A stretch of 64,000 nt of DNA. It comes from Clostridium sp. 'deep sea'. GTDB taxonomy: Bacteria; Bacillota; UBA994; PWPR01. The notes under the pieces were generated by a model. It was not told the DNA's origin, searched no databases, and worked only from the letters and a program-made list of their open reading frames with translations. This document shows positions 15,505-23,065 of this stretch, in pieces. Both the position numbers and the translations under genes were made by a program. The stretch covers positions 3,410,001 to 3,474,000 of the forward strand of contig NZ_CP063353.1 in the NCBI RefSeq assembly GCF_014931565.1, given 5' to 3'. Each line of letters begins with the position of its first letter. The stretch's first letter is position 1.

Positions 15505-17232
15505 ATGAATATAATAAAAGAAATGAATTTAAAAGAAAAAGCACTTCTTTGTGTAGCTATTATATGTACTGTTGTTAGTGCATTACTAAGTGTTTCTATG
15601 GTCTTCATCATCTTAAATATGATAACTTTCATAACTAAAGATAGTGGTATTTTCAGTAATATTACATCTTATTATTATAGCTTAGTAGTTATTTTAGGCT
15701 TACAGGCAGTATTTAATTGTAGTGAAGATATATTTGAACATTCTGTAGGATTTGAAATAACAAATCGAGTAAGGCAAAAAATAACCCTAAGATTAAAAAA
15801 GTTTTCATTAGGTTTTTATAGCAAGGAAAGGCTTGGTGAAATCAGCACTATAATACACAAAGATGTAGAGAATATTGAAAGAGTTGTGGGTCATTTATGG
15901 CCTAGCATGATTTCTGATTTTTTGGTAGCAGTTATTATAGGAGTTGGTCTTTTTATAGTTAATGTAAAGCTGGGATTAGCTATGGTTTCATTAGTTCCTT
16001 TTGCAATACTAGCTTTAGTGTTAGGTGAAAAAAAGAATTCTAAATTGCAAAAAAAGTCTCAAAACGATTTAGCTAGTATGGTAAGTTTGTTTGTAGAGTA
16101 TTTAAAGGGTATTCCTTTGTTAAAAGCATTTAAGAACAATACCACTTTTGAAACCTCTTTAAAAGATAGTTGTGTTACGTTTGGTAAAAGTAGTAAGAAA
16201 ACAGCTAATTCTGTTTCTTCTTGTATTACTATATTCTCAGTGCTAATGGAATTGAGTTATGCTGTGTTGGCAATAGTTGGTATGCTGATGTTGTATATGA
16301 AAGCAGTCTCTCTTGATCAGTTTTTAATATTCATTATTTTCTCTAGAGAGTTTTATAAGCCATTTTTTAATTTAGATAAACACTGGATGAATTATATTGT
16401 TGCTAAAGATAGCTATAGTAGAATTGAAAGAATTCTTAATGCCCAAGTTATTCCTTTTCCAGCAACAGCTATTGAGCCTCAAAAGTATGATGTTCAGTTT
16501 GAAAATGCCAGTTTTTATTATGAAAAAGATGAGTTCGAAATGAAATCTATAAACTTTAAGGTACCTCAAGGTTCGTTAGTTGCCTTAGTAGGACCATCTG
16601 GATCTGGTAAAACCACTGTAACTAATTTATTACTTCGTTTTTATGACCTTAGAGACGGAAGCATTAAAGTTGGTGGGGTGGATATAAAAAATATAGACTA
16701 TAATCATCTTTTACAAAACACCAGTATAGTTATGCAAAATGTAATATTATTCTCAGATAGCATTTATGAAAACATTAAAATTGGAAATAAAAATGCCACT
16801 AAAAAGCAGGTAATTTTAGCAGCTAAAAAAGCTATGATTCATGACTTTATAGTGACTCTGCCCAAGGCTTATGACACTATGGTTGGTGAAAATGGAGCAG
16901 GTTTATCTGGTGGCCAAAAACAAAGAATTTCTATAGCCAGAGCTTTATTGAAAGATTCTCCTTTAGTTATTTTAGATGAAGCTACTAGTAATGTTGATCC
17001 TATTAATGAACGTATGATTCAAAAAGCAATTTCTAATTTAGCTGTAGGCAGAACTATAATTGTAATAGCTCACCACCTAAAAACCATAAAAAATGCAGAT
17101 AACATTTTGGTATTTAATAATGGTGTTATAGTTGAAAGTGGTGACTATAATAGCCTAATGATAAAAAATGGGTTATTCAGAACTCTGTGGGATAGCCAGC
17201 AGTCTGCTAGTGACTGGGTAATTAATAGTTAA
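15505..17232 (+). CDS. ABC half-transporter (membrane + ATPase), IrtB/YbtQ-like partner 2
   Basis: It starts at the base after the stop of the preceding half-transporter, indicating tight coupling. The 575 residues comprise six membrane helices, then Walker A GPSGSGKTT (K about 368), MQNVILFSD at the Q-loop, signature LSGGQKQR, Walker B LVILDEATSNVD and H-loop AHHLKT. Both nucleotide sites of the dimer should therefore be active, unlike the heterodimer at 28995-33115. A strong terminator follows. Confidence 0.9.
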   Translation: MNIIKEMNLKEKALLCVAIICTVVSALLSVSMVFIILNMITFITKDSGIFSNITSYYYSLVVILGLQAVFNCSEDIFEHSVGFEITNRVRQKITLRLKKFSLGFYSKERLGEISTIIHKDVENIERVVGHLWPSMISDFLVAVIIGVGLFIVNVKLGLAMVSLVPFAILALVLGEKKNSKLQKKSQNDLASMVSLFVEYLKGIPLLKAFKNNTTFETSLKDSCVTFGKSSKKTANSVSSCITIFSVLMELSYAVLAIVGMLMLYMKAVSLDQFLIFIIFSREFYKPFFNLDKHWMNYIVAKDSYSRIERILNAQVIPFPATAIEPQKYDVQFENASFYYEKDEFEMKSINFKVPQGSLVALVGPSGSGKTTVTNLLLRFYDLRDGSIKVGGVDIKNIDYNHLLQNTSIVMQNVILFSDSIYENIKIGNKNATKKQVILAAKKAMIHDFIVTLPKAYDTMVGENGAGLSGGQKQRISIARALLKDSPLVILDEATSNVDPINERMIQKAISNLAVGRTIIVIAHHLKTIKNADNILVFNNGVIVESGDYNSLMIKNGLFRTLWDSQQSASDWVINS

Positions 17233-17235
17233 TAA

Positions 17236-17275
17236 AAAAACACGCTCATATATAAAGTTTTATGAGCGTGTTTTT
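17236..17275. terminator. Bidirectional intrinsic terminator
   Basis: Arms aaaaacacgctcata and tatgagcgtgttttt with a ten-base loop, flanked by A and T runs. It separates the convergent ABC operon and lipoprotein gene and can serve both. Confidence 0.9.
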
Positions 17276-17281
17276 ATTTTT

Positions 17282-18532
17282 TTATTTAAACTTTGTTGTT
17301 CCCTTAGAATTACTAATTACGACAATATACTGATAATAATTTAAGGTATTACCTCCCAAAGGTTTGGTGATATAGGTAGTATTACTATTATAGGGGGTGT
17401 TTTCTCCATTTAGTTTAAAAATTGTGTAATCTGTTGTAACGTACTTAGATAAAAGATCATAATCACTAATATTATGTGCAGTCTTTTTTTGCTCGTAATT
17501 TTTTCTGTATAAAGAGCTCTTACTGTTATTATAAGCATAGTTTAAAGAAAGAACTCTGCCTTTAATAGGTGAGCTTTCTTGTTTAAGTTGCATTGCAAAC
17601 CGACTAATATCTTTTAAATAGGTATCACAGTCATGTTGATAAATGTGTTCTGCACCCCATTGTCCAAAATACTTACCTTTAGGATAATGCTCATATATTT
17701 GCTCAAAGTTAGTATAAATACTTTTTTCTCTAGTAGAATTAAAGTCTCCATTATAGCTTACTAAAGCATTACGGATATTATTAACTGTGAACTGATAATT
17801 AAACAGTAAGTCACCAAAAAACACTTTATACTTATCTTTGTTGTCTATAATATCATTTATAGCACCATCTATAACAGCTAATTGACCTTTTTTATCTTTT
17901 TCATTTATTAGTTTGATTTCTTCAAAACTATTTTTAATGTTAGGGGGAAGTTTATGTTTAAGAGAGCTAGTTTCAATAATTCTCTCTAAATAAGCAATAG
18001 CTGTATTCTTTTGGTGTTCGATATCGATGCCTACTGCAATTATTTTTTGATTTTGCGATAGTCCTTTGTTATATTCATATAACTGTTGCCAAAACATATA
18101 TCCCTCTTTATTATAAGCCGCGGTTTTTTCTAAGTCTTCATATACAAAATTTAGTATTTTAATGTCGCCAGTTTGAATATATTCATTTAATAATTGAGCA
18201 GAAGCATAGCCAGATTCACAAAGTAAATACCGTACCCCAGTATTTTTATGTAAGTACTTTAACAAGGCAAGCCTAATTTCAAAATTATTAGCAATGGCAT
18301 GCATTTCGCCAGCTAAAATGACATCATTATCTTTGGCATCCTCAGTTAATATAGCTAGAGAAGATAAACTATCATCATCAAGATTAATAGCTGTGTGATT
18401 ATCTTTTAAATAACCCTCATGTAACTCTTGTTCTTTTTGGGAGTGAAACTTGAAACTACAAGCACTTAAAATACTAAAAAATATTAGTAGTATAAGAATT
18501 ATAGATATTGTTTTGTTAAAAGACTTTTTCAT
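17282..18532 (-). CDS. Lipoprotein of the erythromycin-esterase/ChaN-like superfamily
   Basis: Started at 18532, behind aaggagttatatt, the product (416 residues) has a lipoprotein signal ending LLIFFSILSACSF, with Cys about 25 as lipid anchor. The body has the EreA/ChaN fold marks: VILAGEMHAIANNFEIRLALLKYLHKN (G-E-x-H), LLCESGYASAQLLNEYI, AVGIDIEHQ and FGQWGAEHIYQHDCDTYL. Members include erythromycin esterases and haem-binding ChaN-like proteins, so function cannot be fixed; a true macrolide esterase is not implied. The protein should sit on the outer face of the membrane. It is transcribed alone and divergently from the GH26-like gene. Confidence 0.75.
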   Translation of the reverse strand: MKKSFNKTISIILILLIFFSILSACSFKFHSQKEQELHEGYLKDNHTAINLDDDSLSSLAILTEDAKDNDVILAGEMHAIANNFEIRLALLKYLHKNTGVRYLLCESGYASAQLLNEYIQTGDIKILNFVYEDLEKTAAYNKEGYMFWQQLYEYNKGLSQNQKIIAVGIDIEHQKNTAIAYLERIIETSSLKHKLPPNIKNSFEEIKLINEKDKKGQLAVIDGAINDIIDNKDKYKVFFGDLLFNYQFTVNNIRNALVSYNGDFNSTREKSIYTNFEQIYEHYPKGKYFGQWGAEHIYQHDCDTYLKDISRFAMQLKQESSPIKGRVLSLNYAYNNSKSSLYRKNYEQKKTAHNISDYDLLSKYVTTDYTIFKLNGENTPYNSNTTYITKPLGGNTLNYYQYIVVISNSKGTTKFK

Positions 18533-18762
18533 AATATAACTCCTTAAAAATCTAGTGTCTGTATATATATACCCTAAACTGAACAAGTCAAATCAAAAAT
18601 ATGCAGATATTAAAATGATATATTATGATAGAAGACCTATGACGAAAATATAATTACTTTTGCTACTAATTCATAAGTTTTTTGAATATTACTAGTAAAA
18701 TGGTTTACAAGGCAACAATGCATTAACTATAATTAGTTGATACTAGTAGTAGGAGGAACACC

Positions 18763-20328
18763 TTGAATAGAATAAAAAAAATGATGTTGTTTATTGGAAT
18801 TTTAGCTATATGTGTTATAGTGTTTAACTTTAGTAAAGTAACTGCAAAGCATTATTTAAATATAGTTGAGAATCAATATAGTATTTGTGATTATCATAAA
18901 GTCCATAAAGTATTTAATAAATATATTGAATATCGTAATGATAACTTAGGTTATCAATTAAGTTATCCTAGTTACATGGAGCTCAATGAGACCTTAAATC
19001 CTATTAAAACAATTATTAGCGATAACTATAGTCAAATAGAAATTTACTATGATAACTTTAAAAACACGATCCATTCTCCTACTGCCTATGTGAATTATAG
19101 TAATAATTTTATTAACAATAAAGAAGTACATATAAAAGATTATGAAAAAAATATATTTATTAATGGTATGAAAACTCATCTTTTAGCTTGGCATAGAGCT
19201 AAACTAGCAAGAGTAAAAAATGACAAAAATTATTATATAAGTGCTGAGATTATAAAAAATATTAATGAAGTATATACAATATTTATAAAGTCATCAAAAC
19301 CATTCACAAATAATAAATACCTTCAGTTAATTAACACATTTAAAGCCATTGATAAAACAGATGTTAAGCAATTAAATGTAAAATTTAAAAATACTAACAA
19401 AAAGTTTAATAAAGAGACAGAACAGTTTTATGAAGAATATTTTTTGAGAAGTAACAGCTTAATTTGGGGAATTTTTGAAAATACGGCTCCAAAAAGCTTT
19501 GATTTTTTAAATAGTTTGGAGAAAAAACTAGATTTTAAGTTTGAATTTTTATTAAAATATCAGTGTTTATCAAGTGGTGGATTTCCAATGGCTGAAATGT
19601 TGAATGCCTATAATCATAATAGATATGTTGAATTAACTCTGCAAACTAGTCACTTAGATGGACAAGATAATAACTATATAACTTATGAAATTCTGCAAGG
19701 AGATTATGATGAATTTTTAAATTCTTATGCAAAACAAGTTAAGGCTTTTAATCATCCGATACTTTTTAGACTGAATAATGAAATGAATGGTGATTGGTGT
19801 GTGTATTCTAGCTATTATAGCTCAAAAGATACTGAGTTATACAAAGAAGTATGGAGATACATTTATAATATCTTTAAACAGAATAAAGTAGATAATGCTC
19901 TTTGGGTATGGAATCCACATGATTTATCTTTTCCTGGTTTTACTTGGAATCATTATTTAAACTATTATCCTGGAGATGAGTTTGTAGATTTAGTTGGAAT
20001 AACAGGATACAATACTGGCACTTATTTTGAAGGTGAAGTTTGGAGAGACTTTAAGCAGGTTTACGTAGCACTGTATAAAGAATATCATGAACTGTTTGAA
20101 CAACCATTTATAATAACAGAGTTTGGATCTAACTCTGTTGGGGGAGACAAAGTGAACTGGATAAATGAGATGTTTAATAACATTAAGCAGTTTAGTAATA
20201 TTAAAGTTGCTATTTGGTGGAATGGAATTGATTGGGATAGTGACAAAAACCCAGGTAGAATTTATAGATTAGATGAAACAGCAGAGGTAATAAGAACATT
20301 TAAAAAAGGATTTGCTCAATATAAATAA
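18763..20328 (+). CDS. GH26-like (beta-mannanase-type) glycosidase with N-terminal membrane anchor
   Basis: The 521-residue protein starts at TTG 18763 behind aggagg. A hydrophobic segment (about 8-24) anchors or exports it. Residues ~35-205 form a separate beta-rich domain that I do not recognise. The C-terminal ~300 residues look like a TIM-barrel glycosidase close to family 26: FRLNNEMNGDWCVYS gives the acid/base Glu (about 340), WVWNPHD follows, and FIITEFGSNSVGGDKVNWI gives the nucleophile (about E453). In GH26 enzymes the first motif is usually HEMNG; here His is replaced by Asn. Both catalytic Glu are present. A role in trimming a surface glycan or plant mannan is inference. Confidence 0.78.
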   Translation: MNRIKKMMLFIGILAICVIVFNFSKVTAKHYLNIVENQYSICDYHKVHKVFNKYIEYRNDNLGYQLSYPSYMELNETLNPIKTIISDNYSQIEIYYDNFKNTIHSPTAYVNYSNNFINNKEVHIKDYEKNIFINGMKTHLLAWHRAKLARVKNDKNYYISAEIIKNINEVYTIFIKSSKPFTNNKYLQLINTFKAIDKTDVKQLNVKFKNTNKKFNKETEQFYEEYFLRSNSLIWGIFENTAPKSFDFLNSLEKKLDFKFEFLLKYQCLSSGGFPMAEMLNAYNHNRYVELTLQTSHLDGQDNNYITYEILQGDYDEFLNSYAKQVKAFNHPILFRLNNEMNGDWCVYSSYYSSKDTELYKEVWRYIYNIFKQNKVDNALWVWNPHDLSFPGFTWNHYLNYYPGDEFVDLVGITGYNTGTYFEGEVWRDFKQVYVALYKEYHELFEQPFIITEFGSNSVGGDKVNWINEMFNNIKQFSNIKVAIWWNGIDWDSDKNPGRIYRLDETAEVIRTFKKGFAQYK

Positions 20329-20437
20329 GTAACTGAAAAGTAAATGGATAATTTACATAATAAAACTTAAATAATAATATTATAATCACATAAAGTAGTA
20401 TTATAGTAGACTTAGAAAGCTAAAAGGGGTAGTTTAA

Positions 20438-20851
20438 ATGATAGCCAAGAGTCAAAATAATATAGATACTTTATGTGAAAGTCTTACATATCTAAGTATT
20501 TCAGATAGTAGTGAGTATTATTTTGTGTTGGGTCAATTTGTAATGTATATTTTTTATTCATTAGGAAATGTGAACAATTATAAAAGAGAGATAAATTACT
20601 TAACTAACCCTGTGGTAAAACAAAGTATATGTAATTTAGCTCAAAGAAACCTGAGGTTTATTAAAAATTATTCTATATTAATAAAGCAAAAAAATAGTTT
20701 TGTTGAACTTGTATATGAAGTATTAATACAAAAAAGCCAAAAGTATATTACACCTTTAGTAGATACCTCAAAGTGTGAACAATCATTTTACGAAGGTATC
20801 TACGCACCTAATTTTTTAATAGATTGTGCAAAAATATATAATGAGCTATAA
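20438..20851 (+). CDS. Hypothetical protein, mostly helical
   Basis: A 137-residue soluble protein behind a good ribosome binding site (aaaggggtagttta). It has no signal peptide, membrane helix or recognised motif. Alternating hydrophobic and charged residues suggest a helical bundle. Neighbours (a glycosidase upstream, another unknown protein downstream with its own promoter) give no functional hint. Confidence 0.65.
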   Translation: MIAKSQNNIDTLCESLTYLSISDSSEYYFVLGQFVMYIFYSLGNVNNYKREINYLTNPVVKQSICNLAQRNLRFIKNYSILIKQKNSFVELVYEVLIQKSQKYITPLVDTSKCEQSFYEGIYAPNFLIDCAKIYNEL

Positions 20852-20889
20852 AATGAATTTACCTATATAAGGCTTAAAATGATAAATGC

Positions 20890-20935
20890 TTGACAAAATA
20901 GATTTGTAAATGTAAATTGGTAGACGACTGGTCTA
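20890..20935 (+). promoter_or_regulatory. Promoter with downstream inverted repeat
   Basis: A TTGACA -35 (20890-20895) is followed 17 bp later by taaatt (20913-20918). Just downstream, tagac-gactg-gtcta (20921-20935) is an inverted repeat that would overlap the transcription start, so a repressor could bind here. The gene at 20954 has the ribosome binding site aaggagtg. Confidence 0.6.
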
Positions 20936-20953
20936 TTTTTAAGGAGTGTTACT

Positions 20954-21568
20954 ATGAACATTATAAAGCTAAAACAAGCAGAAACAGATTTTTTCGAAAA
21001 ATATCCAGATGGATTTGAGTCACCTGAAATGAAAGAAATATCTAAAAAACACAAAGTTAAACAAATGGTAAAACTTGCTCATAAAACTCTTAGTCCAGAA
21101 GCCCTTGTAAATGTACAAGAGGCAAGTGAAAGTATTATTAAACTTGTAACAAGGTCATCAATGATTTCATTATTTGAAAAACCTAAATTTAGAGATGCTG
21201 TTAGAATGATGAACAATGATGAAAAAAGCCTGTTAGCAGAAGGTGTTTTTAACCTATTACATGGAGACGAAGAAACAGGCTTTAATCAGCTTGTAGATTT
21301 GTTATTAAAATATAAACTAGCAAAATGGACTTTATTAACTGTGTTTAGATGTTATTATTATCCTAATACTGACCTGCTTTATAAACCAACCACTGTAAAA
21401 AATATTATAAAGACTTATGAGTTAGATAATTTAGCATATAAACCAAGACCAACTTACGATTTTTTTGTTTTATATAGAGATACCATTAACGAAATGAAGA
21501 ATCATGTACATGAATCATTATCGCCAAATAATGCAGCATTTAGCGGCTTTTTAATGATGACAATGTAA
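20954..21568 (+). CDS. Hypothetical cytoplasmic protein, helical
   Basis: The 204-residue protein has no signal peptide or membrane segment and no recognised domain. It is predicted to be helical, with basic N-terminal half (KEISKKHKVKQMVKLAHKTL) and Tyr-rich middle (FRCYYYPNTDLLYKP). It has its own promoter with a possible operator and is followed by a strong terminator, so it forms a single-gene unit that appears regulated. Confidence 0.68.
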   Translation: MNIIKLKQAETDFFEKYPDGFESPEMKEISKKHKVKQMVKLAHKTLSPEALVNVQEASESIIKLVTRSSMISLFEKPKFRDAVRMMNNDEKSLLAEGVFNLLHGDEETGFNQLVDLLLKYKLAKWTLLTVFRCYYYPNTDLLYKPTTVKNIIKTYELDNLAYKPRPTYDFFVLYRDTINEMKNHVHESLSPNNAAFSGFLMMTM

Positions 21569-21604
21569 TAATATAAGTATGTAAGCATAATTAATAAAAT
21601 AAAT

Positions 21605-21650
21605 AAAAGGATACAATTTGAAAGTTAACGCCTAAAATTTGTATCCTTTT
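21605..21650. terminator. Bidirectional intrinsic terminator
   Basis: Arms aaaaggatacaaattt-like and aaatttgtatcctttt around a loop of about 15 bases, with A and T runs on either side. It lies between convergent genes ending at 21568 and 21659. Confidence 0.8.
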
Positions 21651-21658
21651 TTGAATGG

Positions 21659-22519
21659 CTAATGTTTTCTTTCAATTACTGGTATCCATATTTCACTTAC
21701 ATAATCTTCTGCGTAGTGGTTTCCAGCATAATAAACCTCTAACTCAGGAGTAAGAGCATGTTCGTATTTGGTTGCTGGTAACCACTCTGCATAAATTCTT
21801 TTCCATACTTCTTGAATGCCCTGGGGCATAGCACCAACACACTTAAAAACCGCCCAAGTACAAGAGGGTATATTTAATACAATCGCATTTTCTAATCCTT
21901 CAATATTTTCACCATCAACTGCAATTAAGTAACTAAAAAGCTCGTGTTCAAAATCATAGTCATAACCTACACCATATGATTTTATTTTATTATTAGTTAT
22001 TAAGTCCATATTACCTGACTGTACTAACTCTTGTAAAAATAAAGGAATAGTATTATAACTTTTATTATTTTTCATTGATACTCGCTTACTTAAACCAACA
22101 ACTTTAAAGCTATCTTTACGTACTATTTTGTAATCCATTCTTTCTTCTCCTTTTATAGTTAATTGAAAAGAAAGTGGCAAAACTGTTTTTAGCATACCCT
22201 GCTTTTTGCGAGCTATAGATGGTGATATGCCATGAAATCTTTTAAACACTTTACTAAAAGCCTCTGGGGTTTCATAACCATACTTATAAGCTAACTCAAT
22301 AATCTTAATATTAGTAGTTATTAAATCTTTTGCTGCTAAAGATAATCTTCTGTTCCTTATATATTCACCTAAAGGATAGCCAGCTAAAACCGTAAAGGTG
22401 CGCAAAAAATGATACTTAGAGCATAGTGCTATTTTGGCTAGTTCATCATAATTAAGCTTTTCGAGTATATTATCTTCTAAATAGTTTAGGGCATTATTTA
22501 ATGCTTTTAGCCAGTTAAT
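21659..22519 (-). CDS. AraC-family regulator with GyrI-like effector-binding domain (apparent ATT start)
   Basis: The protein has an N-terminal AraC DNA-binding domain (two helix-turn-helices: YDELAKIALCSKYHFLRTFTVLAGYPL.., then IKIIELAYKYGYETPEAFSKVFKRFHGISPS) and a C-terminal GyrI-like small-molecule domain (MDYKIVRKDSFKVVGLSKRV to VSEIWIPV). The first ATG (22405) would cut away most of the first helix-turn-helix. The frame is open upstream for 38 more codons with clear family similarity (INWLKALNNALNYLEDNI), back to a TGA at 22537. The only plausible initiator there is ATT (22519, or 22522), directly behind aaaggcggtgg, a near-perfect ribosome binding site. I therefore set the start at ATT, giving 286 residues. 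A lost start codon is the alternative. Family members respond to drugs or other hydrophobic ligands. Confidence 0.8.
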   Translation of the reverse strand: MNWLKALNNALNYLEDNILEKLNYDELAKIALCSKYHFLRTFTVLAGYPLGEYIRNRRLSLAAKDLITTNIKIIELAYKYGYETPEAFSKVFKRFHGISPSIARKKQGMLKTVLPLSFQLTIKGEERMDYKIVRKDSFKVVGLSKRVSMKNNKSYNTIPLFLQELVQSGNMDLITNNKIKSYGVGYDYDFEHELFSYLIAVDGENIEGLENAIVLNIPSCTWAVFKCVGAMPQGIQEVWKRIYAEWLPATKYEHALTPELEVYYAGNHYAEDYVSEIWIPVIERKH

Positions 22520-22609
22520 AATACCACCGCCTTTTCAAAATTATTTTATATAATTATTTTAACAAAAACTGGTCTTATTTTGCTACTTTCGGACATGTTT
22601 AAAAAAAGT

Positions 22610-22662
22610 TTGACAGCTTAGTTATACACTTGTATAATAAAACTGGTTATACAAATGTATAA
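22610..22662 (+). promoter_or_regulatory. BlaI-type promoter with two tandem operators
   Basis: A consensus promoter is present: TTGACA (22610-22615), 17 bp, TATAAT (22633-22638). Two 16-bp palindromes, ttatacacttgtataa (22622-22637) and ttatacaaatgtataa (22647-22662), share the core TACA-NN-TGTA, the known recognition core of BlaI/MecI repressors. Their centres are 25 bp apart. The first overlaps the -10, the second the transcript start. The BlaI homologue encoded at 22682 is the obvious ligand. Confidence 0.88.
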
Positions 22663-22681
22663 TTGCCCGGGAGGATTTAAA

Positions 22682-23062
22682 ATGTTCATAATGAATAAAC
22701 GTTTATCTGATGCAGAGCTAGATATTATGCTTGCAGTATGGAGCAGTGATCAACCTGTAAGTGCATCAACAATATTAGCAGAGTTAAAAGGTAAAAGAGA
22801 ATGGGCCTTATCTGCTTTAATGACTGCACTATCACGATTAATTAAAAAAGGTTTTTTAAGGTGTGAAAAACAAGGTAGAAATAACTTGTATTACTTTATT
22901 GTTGATGAAGACGAGTACAAACAAGCCGAAGGTAAGTCAATTTTAGAGAGATTATATGGTAATTCATTTAAAAATTTAGCTGTAGCTTTATATAATAGTA
23001 AAGCCATTAGTGAAAAAGATATCGCAGAATTAAAAAGTATAATTGAAGATATTAAGGAGTAA
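22682..23062 (+). CDS. BlaI/MecI-family transcriptional repressor
   Basis: A 126-residue repressor: LSDAELDIMLAVWSSDQPVSASTILAEL, ALSALMTALSRLIKKGFLRCEKQGRNNLYYFIV covers the winged helix, and the C-terminus is the dimerisation/cleavage region. The start at 22682 follows gggagg; an earlier ATG at 22655 lies inside the operator. Repressors of this family are cleaved after activation of the BlaR1-type membrane protease, encoded three bases downstream. They control beta-lactamase in staphylococci but many other targets in Clostridia. No beta-lactamase gene is seen here. Confidence 0.94.
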   Translation: MFIMNKRLSDAELDIMLAVWSSDQPVSASTILAELKGKREWALSALMTALSRLIKKGFLRCEKQGRNNLYYFIVDEDEYKQAEGKSILERLYGNSFKNLAVALYNSKAISEKDIAELKSIIEDIKE

Positions 23063-23065
23063 AAC

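Noticed and set aside
17282-18532. Macrolide (erythromycin) esterase
   Set aside because: Only superfamily-level motifs are visible; the protein is a surface lipoprotein and could equally be ChaN-like, so a resistance function is not claimed.
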